Assembly: GCA_944319735.1 (NCBI GenBank)
Contig: CALUEU010000001.1
Span: 186,001-250,000 of the forward strand
Source of the DNA: an uncultured Methanomassiliicoccus sp.
GTDB taxonomy: Archaea > Thermoplasmatota > Thermoplasmata > Methanomassiliicoccales > Methanomassiliicoccaceae
Direction: 5' to 3'
Length of the DNA: 64,000 nt
Position 1 is the stretch's first letter. The number at the start of each line of letters is the position of its first letter. The notes below the pieces were generated by a model, which was given only the letters and a program-made list of their open reading frames with translations, was not told where the DNA came from and did not search any database. Shown piece by piece: positions 48,966 to 59,784 of this stretch. The position numbers and the translations under genes were made by a program.

Positions 48966-49607
48966 TCAATGGGCTTTTTCTAAATGTGTAGCTAAATCCT
49001 TTGCTTTTCTAAAACTATCTGCTAAAATATCAAGACGGCCATTGATTATTTCATATGACCATCCAAAACAGTTTGCAAACTTCTTAGAATTACGTTCACA
49101 CGCGGATTGATCTTCTATCCCCAAGCGGATATGAAGACATCTTTTATAGCCATCAAAGTACTGTTTTACAAACCAATCTAAGCCGACATCGACTAGTAAT
49201 TCTTCATCCACTTCAGAAGCAAACTTATCATAATATCGCTCAAGTATATCATTTCTTGAAAGATATGGAGTGGCGTAATATGTGCCAGCACATTTTTGAC
49301 GTTCATCAAGATAAATAGAAGGAGTCAGTAGAGCAGAGATGCAATCGTCTGTTTCAATCATAACAGTAGGCACATTCAACTCAGATGTTATCCCTTTTAA
49401 TGATCTGCACCAAGCATACCCTAAGAAAACTGCATCCACTTTTCCAAATAAGTTATTCACATGAATTTTGACTTCCTCTTTCAGATCGTTTGGTCTCTCG
49501 TGTAGCTTATAGGGGAGATACTCTACAAAAACTACATCAGGATCATTTTGAACTAAGTGATCAACTTCCAGTTGCAATGATTCACAAGCGACCACACCCA
49601 GTTTCAT
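48966..49607 (-). CDS. DUF1638-like protein
   Basis: 213 residues, soluble. The pattern FLGYAWCRSLKGI, MIETDDCISALLTP, then GTYYATPYLS resembles DUF1638, a family common in methanogens and in bacteria with corrinoid-dependent methyltransferases; the conserved Cys, Asp-Cys and Gly-Thr-Tyr positions suggest a metal or cofactor site. The reaction is unknown. tRNA-Gln lies just upstream on the same strand. Confidence 0.6.
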   Translation of the reverse strand: MKLGVVACESLQLEVDHLVQNDPDVVFVEYLPYKLHERPNDLKEEVKIHVNNLFGKVDAVFLGYAWCRSLKGITSELNVPTVMIETDDCISALLTPSIYLDERQKCAGTYYATPYLSRNDILERYYDKFASEVDEELLVDVGLDWFVKQYFDGYKRCLHIRLGIEDQSACERNSKKFANCFGWSYEIINGRLDILADSFRKAKDLATHLEKAH

Positions 49608-49680
49608 GAATACAGATACTCAGTCTTAGGCTATACTTATTTTGCAAAAAGACAAAGATGCAGCTATTTAAAAAGAATGG

Positions 49681-49753
49681 TAGTCCTGAGCAGATTCGAA
49701 CTGCTGTCCCCGGCTCCAAAGGCCGGGATGATTGACCACTACACTACAGGACT
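49681..49753 (-). tRNA. tRNA-Gln (anticodon TTG)
   Basis: Cloverleaf on the minus strand: acceptor AGTCCTG/CAGGACT, anticodon stem CCGGC/GCCGG around loop CTTTGGA, T-arm with GTTCGAATC, discriminator A. CCA is present next to it (49678-49680). TTG reads CAA and, by wobble, CAG. The D-arm is AGTGTAGTGGTCAATCAT. Confidence 0.96.
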
Positions 49754-49852
49754 TTCAAACGTGCATTACGCTTCTGGTATACATATTTTCTTTTAATGTG
49801 TTAGAGAACATGCCGTGAGATATATACTCTTTAAAAATATCAGGTCAATTAA

Positions 49853-50884
49853 ATGAAAAAAGTAAAGAACCAAGTTCTCATCTCAACAGCAATAATACTG
49901 ATTTTGGTTGTGGCAATTATAGCCTCTGCCGTGTATCTCAATGCAAATGAAAAAGAGAATGAGAAGACCATAATCTTAGTTGTAGAAGAAGAAGCGATCG
50001 GCGATGGCAGCTACAATGATTTGGTGTTTAAAGGAATAAAATCTGTATCATCTGGAGCTAAAATTTCATATATCGCTGGCAATGAAAGTATGAAGAGTAA
50101 GTTGGATAAAGCAATTTCTCAAAATGCAGACATCATCTGGACTGTTCCATCCATAACAAGCAATGAAGTAATCGCTTCAGCAAAAGCAAATCAAAATGTT
50201 ACATATGTAATGGTTGATTTTAAATCTGAAGAAAATTTAGATAATCTGATAACTATTTCATTTAACTCATATGAGTCTTCATTCTTAGGTGGATGTGCCG
50301 CGGCGATGTTTACTGAAACTAATACAGTAGGCTTTGTAGGCGGACAAGAATCAGAAGTTATCGAGGCATTCAAATATGGATATAAGGCTGGTGTTGAATA
50401 TACAAGTAAGATCTTGGGAAAAAATGTAAAGACAATCTCACAATATGCTAACACCTTCTCTGATGAAAATAAGGGTAAAACCATAGCCCAAGAGTTGTAT
50501 AAAGAAAACTGCGATGTTATATTCCACGCGGCTGGTGTCACTGGAATTGGGGTTATCAAAGAAGCAGAGATTCAAAACAAATGGGCGATTGGAACAGATG
50601 TGGATCAAGAATACTTAGCCCCAGACAATGTGATTACATCAGTCATTAAAGAAATCACAAAAGCAACATCTTCAGTTAATGAACGACTGATAAACGGTGA
50701 AGATCTGGCTGGCCAAAATATAGTATTTAATTTTTCAAATGGTGCTGAAGGGATAGTCCAAGGAAACTTATCTGACAAACAATACAATGAAATAATGCAG
50801 ATAAAAGAAAAGATAGTATCTGGTGAAATAATTGTACCAGATAATGAACTGGATTATGAAAAATTTTTACAAAGCTTAACGTGA
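49853..50884 (+). CDS. BMP-family (PnrA-like) substrate-binding lipoprotein/anchored protein
   Basis: 343 residues with an N-terminal membrane anchor (about 9-31), then a type I periplasmic-binding fold of the basic membrane protein family: GDGSYNDLVFKGI near 51, SFLGGCAAAMFTETNTVGFVGG near 143, DVIFHAAGVTGIGVI near 222, GTDVDQEYLAP near 247. Such proteins deliver purine nucleosides or related ligands to an ABC importer, but no ATPase or permease gene adjoins it, so it may serve as a sensor or work with a distant transporter. TATA gatatatac near 49,820 gives it its own promoter. No lipobox cysteine is seen. Confidence 0.85.
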   Translation: MKKVKNQVLISTAIILILVVAIIASAVYLNANEKENEKTIILVVEEEAIGDGSYNDLVFKGIKSVSSGAKISYIAGNESMKSKLDKAISQNADIIWTVPSITSNEVIASAKANQNVTYVMVDFKSEENLDNLITISFNSYESSFLGGCAAAMFTETNTVGFVGGQESEVIEAFKYGYKAGVEYTSKILGKNVKTISQYANTFSDENKGKTIAQELYKENCDVIFHAAGVTGIGVIKEAEIQNKWAIGTDVDQEYLAPDNVITSVIKEITKATSSVNERLINGEDLAGQNIVFNFSNGAEGIVQGNLSDKQYNEIMQIKEKIVSGEIIVPDNELDYEKFLQSLT

Positions 50885-52114
50885 TTAAGGGATGACCACT
50901 TCGCCAAAGAGGTATGTGGATTTGGAGTCTGTTATCCTAACACATACCTCAGACCCCAGTGGAAGCTTCTCGTGAATGACAACAGGTCTGTATGCATTTG
51001 TACGAACAATCATAGTACCAGGTTTCCCAATCTCTGACACAATTCCTGGAAAATTTTTACCAATCAGTGATTTATTCTTACTTTCACTAATTGAAAATCT
51101 TAACTTAGTCAGCTCTCGGGAACGTTCTTTAGAAATCCAGCCTGGGACTTGATGTTTGAATGAGGCGGCGGGAGTGTTTGGTCTTACCGAATATCTGGTG
51201 ACATTTACAGTATCTGGCAATATTTCATTGATTAGCTCTACTGTTTGCTTATGATCTTTTTCAGTTTCCCCAGGAAATCCTGTTATTATGTCCGTTGAAA
51301 TTGAAATTTCAGGACAATATGAACGAAGTTTAGCGACTAGATTTTTAAATTCTTCTGGAGTATATGATCGTTGCATTGATTCGAGAACTTTTAGACTGCC
51401 GCTTTGAACTGGTATGTGTATGAATTTGTAAACCTTGGTGTTTGTCCACACTGGCATGAAGTCATCTATAATTTTCATTAGGTTATTTGGATTCATCATA
51501 CCTATTCTTATCATGAATTTACCATCGATCTCAGTCAAAGATCGTATCAGATCAGTTAAACTCAGACCAATATCGAATCCATAACATGCTGTATCTTGAG
51601 CAGTTACTAAAAGTTCTTTTGTTCCAGTATTTATAAGACTTTTAGCTTCCGATACTAAATCCTGTAGCGGATAGCTGCATAGAGTACCTCTTGCAAACCG
51701 AGTAATGCAATATGTGCATGATCCTAAACACCCTTGCGCGATAGGTAATATGGAAGTAACAGTGGGATTTTTAATCACAGGTATTCCACCACTTCCAACT
51801 AAAGAAGGAAATTTGGAGTAATTTCTTGGTTCAATTATTTGAGCGTCTGGAGCCACAGAAATCACATCATCAGGCTGTATAGAAGCCATGCAACCCGAAA
51901 CGATTAATTTTTTACCACTTTCAGAAATTTCTTTTACACGTTTCAACATTTTATTTTGTGTTTCGGTGATTACTGTGCAGGTGTTAAGAACTATCATATC
52001 TGCATTGGAAGGATCTGAAACAATCTCATGCCCAAGCAAGGACAATGTCGTTTCTATTTTTTCACCTTCCCCATGATTCATGGTGCATCCATAACTTTCA
52101 ACATACACTTTCAC
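50885..52114 (-). CDS. tRNA-t6A37 methylthiotransferase (MtaB/CDKAL1 type)
   Basis: Radical-SAM enzyme converting t6A37 to ms2t6A37. 409 residues: N-terminal UPF0004 domain with cluster cysteines (ESYGCTMNHGEG, LNTCTV, SGCMA), radical-SAM motif CLGSCTYCITRFARG near 142, and a C-terminal TRAM domain. The start is GTG 52114, with GGTGA 6 nt ahead. It depends on t6A made by the KEOPS complex, whose Pcc1 subunit is at 45 kb. Confidence 0.92.
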   Translation of the reverse strand: MKVYVESYGCTMNHGEGEKIETTLSLLGHEIVSDPSNADMIVLNTCTVITETQNKMLKRVKEISESGKKLIVSGCMASIQPDDVISVAPDAQIIEPRNYSKFPSLVGSGGIPVIKNPTVTSILPIAQGCLGSCTYCITRFARGTLCSYPLQDLVSEAKSLINTGTKELLVTAQDTACYGFDIGLSLTDLIRSLTEIDGKFMIRIGMMNPNNLMKIIDDFMPVWTNTKVYKFIHIPVQSGSLKVLESMQRSYTPEEFKNLVAKLRSYCPEISISTDIITGFPGETEKDHKQTVELINEILPDTVNVTRYSVRPNTPAASFKHQVPGWISKERSRELTKLRFSISESKNKSLIGKNFPGIVSEIGKPGTMIVRTNAYRPVVIHEKLPLGSEVCVRITDSKSTYLFGEVVIP

Positions 52115-52137
52115 AGTTTTTCACCACGTAAATTTAA

Positions 52138-53784
52138 TCAATCAGACGGAATGTGTAAGTTTCTATCCACAAGACGCTGTCTGCGAGAGACTGCTGCTTT
52201 TACAAGTCCCAAATGCAGCGGAGACGGCTTTCCAGGACGGGATTTAAACTCTGGGTGAAACTGAGATGCCATGAAATAAGGATGGTCTTCCAACTCCGCG
52301 ATTTCCATCTTGATTCCATCTTCAGACCTTCCAGTGAATTTCCACCCTACAGATTCTAGTTTATCAATATATTCTGGATTGACCTCATATCTGTGACGAT
52401 GACGTTCGCTTATTTCTCGAGCTCCATAAAGTTCATATGCATTCGATTCTTCGGAAATCATAATTTTTTGAGCGCCTAAACGCATTGTTGCCCCTTTATC
52501 GGTGATGTTTATCTGATCTGGCAGTAAATCCACTACTGGGTATTTTGTTTCTGGATCAAATTCAGTGCTGTTAGCGCCATCAAGATTTGCAAGATTTCTT
52601 GCGATTTCCATAGTAGCAACCTGAAATCCAAGACAGACTCCCAAAAATGGAATGAAATTTTCTCTTGCGAATTTAGCTGTTAAAATCTTGCCATTGACTC
52701 CGCGGTTTCCAAAACCACCTGGAATCAGAATTCCATCAACATTTGCAAGATCTTTTGGTATACCATTCTGTTCAATTTTCTCTGAATCAAAAAATACGCA
52801 TTCAACTTGGGTACCGAATTCTGCAGACGCATGATGAAATGCTTCCAAATGTGACAAATAGCTATCAGCCAGATTAGTATATTTTCCAACTAATGCAATC
52901 TTTACAATATTTGTTGGATAATGAATACGATCCAGGTACTCTCTCCAAGAAGTGAGATCCTTAGTCGTGGTTTCAATCCCCATTTTCTTCAGAAGATAGT
53001 CGGTGATTCCTTGTTCTTCAAGTACGATCGGAATTTCATAAATTGAACTAGCATCAGCAGCTGAAACAACTGCTTCAATCGGAACGTCACAAAACAAAGA
53101 AATCTTTTTCCTGATTGAATAGTCAAGAGGTTCTTTGGCTCTTGCAACGATAATATCTGGTTGAATACCGATAGAACGTAACTCTTTGACAGAATGTTGT
53201 GTTGGTTTTGTTTTCTGTTCACCAACTGATCCCATAACAGGAACTAATGTTGTATGAACAAATATGCAGTTAGTTCCTTTCCCTAACTCACTTCCCATCT
53301 GTCTAGCTGCCTCCAGAAAAGGCATAGACTCTATATCACCTACAGTTCCACCAAGTTCTACAATACAAACATCAGCACCTGTGCTTTCGGCTACCGACTT
53401 AATCCTATGTATTATTTCATTGGTTATGTGTGGTATGATCTGTACGGTTTTGCCAAGGAAGTCACCGGCTCTCTCTTTTTCAATTACAGTCTTGTATACT
53501 TTTCCTGTAGTTATGTTGTGATCGCTACTTAGACTGATATCAAGAAATCTCTCATAATTTCCAAGATCTAGATCAACTTCTCCACCATCATCTAAAACAT
53601 AGACTTCACCATGTTCGAACGGATTCATAGTTCCAGCGTCAATGTTGAGATACGGATCTATCTTGATGGCAGTAACCTTTAATCCACGTGATTTTAAAAG
53701 ACGTCCCATTGATGAAGCTGTAATACCTTTTCCTAATCCAGAAATAACTCCACCAGTGACGAATATATATTTCATCATCTGCAT
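52138..53784 (-). CDS. pyrG: CTP synthase
   Basis: Glutamine-dependent amination of UTP to CTP. Synthetase domain begins [20 protein letters not shown], followed by [19 protein letters not shown]; the C-terminal glutaminase has GGFGNRG, the nucleophile in [11 protein letters not shown] and [15 protein letters not shown]. The ATG at 53784 (M-Q-M-M-K-Y-I) lies about 30 nt after a TATA-like ttaaatat, whereas an upstream ATG at 53808 would sit inside that box. About 548 residues. The 16S gene is directly upstream. Confidence 0.95.
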   Translation of the reverse strand: MQMMKYIFVTGGVISGLGKGITASSMGRLLKSRGLKVTAIKIDPYLNIDAGTMNPFEHGEVYVLDDGGEVDLDLGNYERFLDISLSSDHNITTGKVYKTVIEKERAGDFLGKTVQIIPHITNEIIHRIKSVAESTGADVCIVELGGTVGDIESMPFLEAARQMGSELGKGTNCIFVHTTLVPVMGSVGEQKTKPTQHSVKELRSIGIQPDIIVARAKEPLDYSIRKKISLFCDVPIEAVVSAADASSIYEIPIVLEEQGITDYLLKKMGIETTTKDLTSWREYLDRIHYPTNIVKIALVGKYTNLADSYLSHLEAFHHASAEFGTQVECVFFDSEKIEQNGIPKDLANVDGILIPGGFGNRGVNGKILTAKFARENFIPFLGVCLGFQVATMEIARNLANLDGANSTEFDPETKYPVVDLLPDQINITDKGATMRLGAQKIMISEESNAYELYGAREISERHRHRYEVNPEYIDKLESVGWKFTGRSEDGIKMEIAELEDHPYFMASQFHPEFKSRPGKPSPLHLGLVKAAVSRRQRLVDRNLHIPSD

Positions 53785-53890
53785 GGGATTTTGAGATGAA
53801 GATAACATGATATTTAAAGTTAGCTTACAATCTTCATATTAAAAAACTAAATAAAAAACAGACATTGACGTTCGATGCAAATTTTTGGTG

Positions 53891-53904
53891 CTTGGAATCC
53901 TACC
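53891..53904 (-). repeat. 3' arm of the 16S rRNA processing stem
   Basis: cttggaatcctacc complements 55479-55492 except for a G-U pair and one mismatch, and the match continues weakly beyond. It flanks the mature 16S at both sides, as expected for the precursor stem cut by the splicing endonuclease. Confidence 0.6.
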
Positions 53905-53956
53905 GGGAATTGGGCAGAGAAAGGCACGGGGCCTCTCCTTGCTTAATATATTACGT

Positions 53957-55424
<1,468 letters not shown>

Positions 55425-55478
55425 CCATTATTCCACAATCAACAAAGAGTTGTTGCAGGACACACTTAATTTAAGATT

Positions 55479-55492
55479 GGCAGGATACCAAG
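55479..55492 (-). repeat. 5' arm of the 16S rRNA processing stem
   Basis: ggcaggataccaag, complementary to 53891-53904 with one G-U pair and one mismatch. It lies 55 nt before the mature 5' end. Confidence 0.6.
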
Positions 55493-55740
55493 TTTCACCA
55501 GCGTAACCACGCTGATATTCTTGTACTCACGTTATAATTTTGATTTGGGTTACATTTTGCATCGAACGTCAGAACCAAGAGTGCACGCTTGATAGCGGAG
55601 ATCTTAGTCCTCCATGTTTGTCCAATCGCTTTGGATACGAATACTTCACAGCTGATCTTCCGATCTTGGCTCTGTTCCGTTTCGCAGCGTTGGTTGCTGT
55701 TGAACGCAGCTTTCCCTCCAAAGAAGAGGAGGTATATAAA
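55493..55740 (-). promoter_or_regulatory. 16S rRNA promoter and leader
   Basis: Minus-strand TTTATATACC (complement of ggtatataaa at 55730-55739) is a strong TATA box, the same TTTATATA as before 23S, predicting transcription from about 55707 and a leader of about 280 nt. Inverted pairs such as GCTGCGTTC/GAACGCAGC-like segments near 55,690-55,715 suggest structure. The several overlapping ORFs here have no coding support. Confidence 0.55.
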
Positions 55741-56036
55741 GGTTTTGGGACACAACCCGAAGCCTTCAAATTTTGCGTTCTCTGAGGGAGTGTACACATA
55801 TGTTCCCACATGCCTCAGTATTTCCGTCTAAAACACAAGTTGTATTTAAAACCTTCGTACATTTCAAAGTCTTTTCTAATCTGAGAGAAAAAAGAGGGGG
55901 TGAAAATGAGTTTTTAGAGTTTTATAAGATGTTATTATGTAATGAATACATGCAAATAACGATGACGTGGGGAATTGTTCAAAATCCCCTATGCCCACAA
56001 AAGCTTTAAATCCCGCATTGTATTGGGAGTGGCTAA
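55741..56036. other. Gene-free region between the 16S promoter and tRNA-Ser
   Basis: No supportable gene. A 78-codon ORF (55773-56009) has no recognisable motif or ribosome site. gctttaaatcc (56003-56013) is the probable tRNA-Ser TATA box. Confidence 0.5.
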
Positions 56037-56120
56037 GCGGAGGTGGCCCAGCCCGGCAAGGCGTTGGATTGCTAATCCAATGTCCGCAAGGACTCGGGGG
56101 TTCAAATCCCTCCCTTCGCG
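56037..56120 (+). tRNA. tRNA-Ser (anticodon GCT)
   Basis: Class II tRNA: acceptor GCGGAGG/CCTTCGC, anticodon stem TTGGA/TCCAA around loop TTGCTAA, long variable arm TGTCCGCAAGGACT, T-arm with GGTTCAAATCC, discriminator G. No CCA is encoded, unlike the other three tRNAs in the window. Confidence 0.96.
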
Positions 56121-56177
56121 CTTTATTTTCTAACAACATCCAAAGAATTGATATTCAACATAAACATCATGATTTTG

Positions 56178-56969
56178 ATGAAACCGCATCTTAAAGAATA
56201 TGCATATCAATCCATAATCGAATTCATAAAATGTCAAACTGAACAAAAGGATTACGCGGTTATCGGTTTAAGCGGAGGAATAGATTCAGCCGTTGTATCC
56301 AAATTATGTTGTGATGCACTGGGTCCAGAGCGCGTATTCAATATAATCATGCCATCAAATGTTTCATCAAGAAAAGACGTTGAAGATGCACAGGATTTTT
56401 GTAATAAATTTGATATGAGCTATAAAATAATACATTTGGACTCTGTAATCAATACATTCTCTCAAATGTTGAATGCTGAAGACCCTTTATTAAAAGGCAA
56501 TATAATGGCGCGCAGCCGCATGATTATTCTATATAACTACGCTCACTCCATGAATGGCATGGTAATTGGCACCGGAAATAAAAGTGAATTATTGACTGGA
56601 TATTTTACAAAATACGGAGATGGCGGGGTAGACCTGTTACCCATTGGTGATTTGTATAAAACAGAAGTCAGAGAACTTGCAAAACAGATACAAATTCCAG
56701 AGTGTATAATTTCAAAATCACCAAGTGCTGGGCTTAGGTTAGGCCAAACAGATGAAGAAGATATGGGCATTTGTTATAATGACCTTGATGAGATTCTTTT
56801 TGATCTGGAGCAGATGATGACAATAGATGAGATATATGACGATACTGGCATTGACAGAGATTTAATCAAATCAGTACTTGATAGATATAAATCATCAATT
56901 CACAAAAGAAAAATGCCATTAATACCAAAGCTTGGGATTAGAACGATTGGTTGTGATTGGAGAGAATGA
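56178..56969 (+). CDS. nadE: NH3-dependent NAD+ synthetase
   Basis: Adenylates and amidates nicotinate adenine dinucleotide to NAD+. From ATG 56178 263 residues; PP-loop SGGIDSAVVSKLC near residue 36, GTGNKSELLTGYFTKYGDGG near 132 and KSPSAGLRLGQTDEEDMG near 178. No glutaminase domain, so free ammonia is the nitrogen source. ATG 56169 and 56148 are alternative starts. nadX, the first enzyme of the same pathway in this organism, is 3 kb downstream. Confidence 0.93.
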   Translation: MKPHLKEYAYQSIIEFIKCQTEQKDYAVIGLSGGIDSAVVSKLCCDALGPERVFNIIMPSNVSSRKDVEDAQDFCNKFDMSYKIIHLDSVINTFSQMLNAEDPLLKGNIMARSRMIILYNYAHSMNGMVIGTGNKSELLTGYFTKYGDGGVDLLPIGDLYKTEVRELAKQIQIPECIISKSPSAGLRLGQTDEEDMGICYNDLDEILFDLEQMMTIDEIYDDTGIDRDLIKSVLDRYKSSIHKRKMPLIPKLGIRTIGCDWRE

Positions 56970-57101
56970 TTGCAACCATCAAAACTATATTTTTAAATAC
57001 TATCTATAAAAAAAAGTCTGTTGTGATTTGTAATTGTAAATCAATGACGGCACGAATGATGGAAAGATTAATATATTCCACGCCATTTTGCACCTTATCA
57101 C

Positions 57102-57174
57102 GCTCTTGTAGTGTAGCGGCCAATCATGAAGCCCTCTCGAGGCTTCGACTCGGGTTCAAATCCCGACAAGAGCA
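57102..57174 (+). tRNA. tRNA-Glu (anticodon CTC)
   Basis: Cloverleaf: acceptor GCTCTTG/CAAGAGC, anticodon stem AAGCC/GGCTT around loop CTCTCGA, T-arm CGGG-TTCAAAT-CCCG, discriminator A and genomic CCA (57175-57177). TATA-like ttaatatatt lies 57068-57077, about 28 nt upstream. Confidence 0.96.
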
Positions 57175-57220
57175 CCATACAACTATTATTTTTCTATTTT
57201 GTCCTGACACAGATGAGAAA

Positions 57221-58300
57221 TTATTGAAGAAATCTCTCATCCAGAAACAGTGTAGGTGTTTTATGATTCACATTGGTTACAAGTGGAGCAGACAGCTTGC
57301 TAGAGTTCAAAAGATCATTTATGAGATGCTTATTTGCTGGAGACTCCCGAATAACATCATTGGACCAGTTTTCTACTAATTCTTCTACATGGCTTTTGCC
57401 AGAGCTTTGAAATACATCTGCAAGGAATGAAAGGATCGTAGTGTCTTCAGAAACTACTGCTATATCTGAACTGACAAGAGCTAGTGGTGTAGCATTAAAG
57501 GCCACGACGAGCCCTCCGGATTCCCTGACCATATGGGCAATCAAAGAATCTGAGTCTGTAGAACAAACCAGCATAACATCATCTGCATCTAATGCAGTTT
57601 TTCTTCGAATATCTAAAAATGAAGAAGCCTTCTCTTCACCACCTAGAGGCGATGATGCAGAAAGCAATCTAAATGATTGAAGTCCAACCAATTCATCTTC
57701 AAAAATTTCATCAAGTCTCAATAAAGTGTTTTTATCTGTTTCAGAAATATCGTCCATAGTATATTCATCAGATGGCCTTTGTATGATGGGCATTGAAGCG
57801 ATTTCATCACCGAGTTTTTTAAGAGTTGATTCTTCATCTCTGGATATGTCCCAATAATCTAAATCTAGACTCATTGAATACGTATTGTCCATTGGAAGAT
57901 CTAATGCTTCACATGCTTCACAGACATAGTGTTCATACGATGATGAAATTATAAATGGAAGACTTATTTCCTGTGCAAAACGCATAGTGCGACGGGAGCC
58001 TGGTATTAAGTTGAGATTGTTTTTAAAATACTGCTTTAATGAGGTATTGGATAGTCCATGTGCTCTTAAAAATGGCAATATCAATCGAAAAACATCTTCT
58101 CTCCGATATGCAGGACGTTCGACTGACATTATTGAAAAGGATGTGTAGCTATACAGAACATCATAGAGTTCAGAGCCTTTTGGGATTTTATTTGAGCACA
58201 CATCTCTGATTACATTTTTTGGAAATATCGTGCCTTCTCCACATGCTATAAAAAATTTCCATCCATCATATGATGTGTTGTCCATTAGTTCAAAATCCAT
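57221..58300 (-). CDS. HAD-like protein (COG4030/EhaR-like) with degenerate active site
   Basis: 359 residues from ATG 58300, which has GGAGAG 6 nt upstream (an in-frame TTG at 58318 is the alternative). The middle (GSRRTMRFAQEISLPFIISSSYEHYV) and the end (HMVRESGGLVVAFNATPLAL, then SDIAVVSED) resemble the archaeal HAD-like COG4030 family, annotated EhaR in some methanogens. However, the motif I position reads FFIACGEGTIF, without the expected nucleophilic aspartate, and the usual GDSITD-like motif reads CSTDSDS. It may be a binding or regulatory protein. It directly follows the PfkB-like gene, so the two probably act together. Confidence 0.5.
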   Translation of the reverse strand: MDFELMDNTSYDGWKFFIACGEGTIFPKNVIRDVCSNKIPKGSELYDVLYSYTSFSIMSVERPAYRREDVFRLILPFLRAHGLSNTSLKQYFKNNLNLIPGSRRTMRFAQEISLPFIISSSYEHYVCEACEALDLPMDNTYSMSLDLDYWDISRDEESTLKKLGDEIASMPIIQRPSDEYTMDDISETDKNTLLRLDEIFEDELVGLQSFRLLSASSPLGGEEKASSFLDIRRKTALDADDVMLVCSTDSDSLIAHMVRESGGLVVAFNATPLALVSSDIAVVSEDTTILSFLADVFQSSGKSHVEELVENWSNDVIRESPANKHLINDLLNSSKLSAPLVTNVNHKTPTLFLDERFLQ

Positions 58301-58314
58301 AAAGGTCTCTCCGT

Positions 58315-59250
58315 TCAAGGTAGTATGTTTTTTAGAAACTTCGAATTTGGGTATGAGTCTCTGCCATATGAAGTGCTGGTTAATGCGGCGATTGTTGCCC
58401 CTGCGTTACCGCAAACATCAAGATCGAATCCCTCAACATATGCAGATAAAAATCCTGCAATGTATGCATCCAGGAAATCACTATTGTCTTTTAAGATTGT
58501 CTTTTTAAAAGGTAATGTGTAATCAGAATGTCTGGAGATAATTGAAACATCACTATCATTCATACATACCACAACCCTTGCGCCTTCTTCTATCATTGCT
58601 TTACAGCCATCATGAGTATCTGAAGAAGTTAAAAGTTCAACCTCACTGCTTGTGACAAAGACGATACGCGCTTTGGAAATTATATCTCCAAGCTGTTGAA
58701 GTCCGAGTGAAGCACATTCTCTTCCCGGGGCATAGAATATATAAATGGATTCATCAATGAAATTTAGAAGCTGTTTATATGAATTGACCGGACTCCCATT
58801 TTCGACCGGTCCAAGATAGATATAATTTGATGAGTTTATAATCGGCAGATCGTCTTCTATAAATGACAGGTAATTATTGGAATTTGGAAATTTTAGATAA
58901 GTGCTCTCTTTTCCATGGAAGATGTGGACAGAGATGCCAGATGATTCATATTTTCTGATTAATCGAGTATCAACACCATTAAAGAAAGATAAAATCTCTT
59001 TAGAATACTCATCATTTCCTACAATTCCTAGATAACCAACTCGGTATCCCAGTCGCGACAGAGCGTATATTGTGTTTGCACTGCTGCCGCCAATTCCATG
59101 ATATAGCGGTCTGCAGACATCTTTAAGCTTTTTTAAGATTTGATCTGGCTCTGAAGAATCTGCAAGAATCTCTTCCAGTGACATATTTGAATTTTTAGGA
59201 AGATCATACATGATTTCATAATATACTGAGCCTGCGCCGAGCAAATCCAT
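58315..59250 (-). CDS. PfkB-family kinase-like protein with altered GAGD motif
   Basis: 311 residues from ATG 59250 (MDLLGAGSVYYEIMYDLP), with GTGGGGA ahead of it. The N-terminal substrate motif HGIGGSSANTIYALSRLG and IVGNDEYSKEIL match ribokinase-like PfkB sugar/nucleoside kinases. In the C-terminal signature, canonical D-T-x-GAGDAF is DNSDFLDAYIAGFLSA here: the catalytic Asp position is retained but both glycines of the anion hole are gone. Catalysis is therefore doubtful or specialised. Overlaps the degenerate HAD gene's earliest start; archease lies upstream. Confidence 0.7.
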   Translation of the reverse strand: MDLLGAGSVYYEIMYDLPKNSNMSLEEILADSSEPDQILKKLKDVCRPLYHGIGGSSANTIYALSRLGYRVGYLGIVGNDEYSKEILSFFNGVDTRLIRKYESSGISVHIFHGKESTYLKFPNSNNYLSFIEDDLPIINSSNYIYLGPVENGSPVNSYKQLLNFIDESIYIFYAPGRECASLGLQQLGDIISKARIVFVTSSEVELLTSSDTHDGCKAMIEEGARVVVCMNDSDVSIISRHSDYTLPFKKTILKDNSDFLDAYIAGFLSAYVEGFDLDVCGNAGATIAALTSTSYGRDSYPNSKFLKNILP

Positions 59251-59308
59251 ATCAATCCCCACTATGAAAGAGAATATATAATTAATCATTTAAAATCTAG
59301 ATTTTGAA

Positions 59309-59713
59309 CTATACGTCAAATAAAACAGTGATCGATGGTTCGTTTAAATCTATATTCATTTTATGATACGTTACTGCTTTTATTTCCGTTTTGGGATCAT
59401 GCTTTGTTGGATTGTATTGCTCACCTTTTGATTCACAGGCTAAAGTATTCTGGTTAAATGAGACTTTGAACTCCGCTGGAACAAAATGTTCAGCATCAAA
59501 AAGATATAACAGCTCTGATAAAAAATTGTAAAGTTTATCGTATAGATTGTCGCCATCTATTGAAAAACGCATAGTTTCTAGAGGCTCAACTGCAGAAACA
59601 TTGAGTATTGTATCAAACATGGCAAATGCCGCACTTTCAAAACATTCTTCAATTGAGTTACCAAAGGCTTTTACCAAAACATCAGCTGTATGGTCAAGCC
59701 TTTCGTATTTCAT
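59309..59713 (-). CDS. Archease
   Basis: 134-residue archease: YERLDHTADVLVKAFGNSIEECFESAA at the N-terminus and EIKAVTYHKMNI near the C-terminus; the conserved aspartate/histidine metal-site residues are present. Archease activates the RNA ligase RtcB, used in tRNA splicing, by promoting guanylylation. No rtcB lies in the window. Confidence 0.93.
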   Translation of the reverse strand: MKYERLDHTADVLVKAFGNSIEECFESAAFAMFDTILNVSAVEPLETMRFSIDGDNLYDKLYNFLSELLYLFDAEHFVPAEFKVSFNQNTLACESKGEQYNPTKHDPKTEIKAVTYHKMNIDLNEPSITVLFDV

Positions 59714-59784
59714 ATGATTGTATATACGTTGAATGTATGAAAATGTTTCCTAAGGATTATATGTAAGTCAAAGGATGCAGAATT

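Noticed and set aside
55495-56009. Several overlapping ORFs of 78-104 codons upstream of 16S
   Set aside because: They lie in the rRNA leader and promoter and overlap each other on both strands with no recognisable domain.
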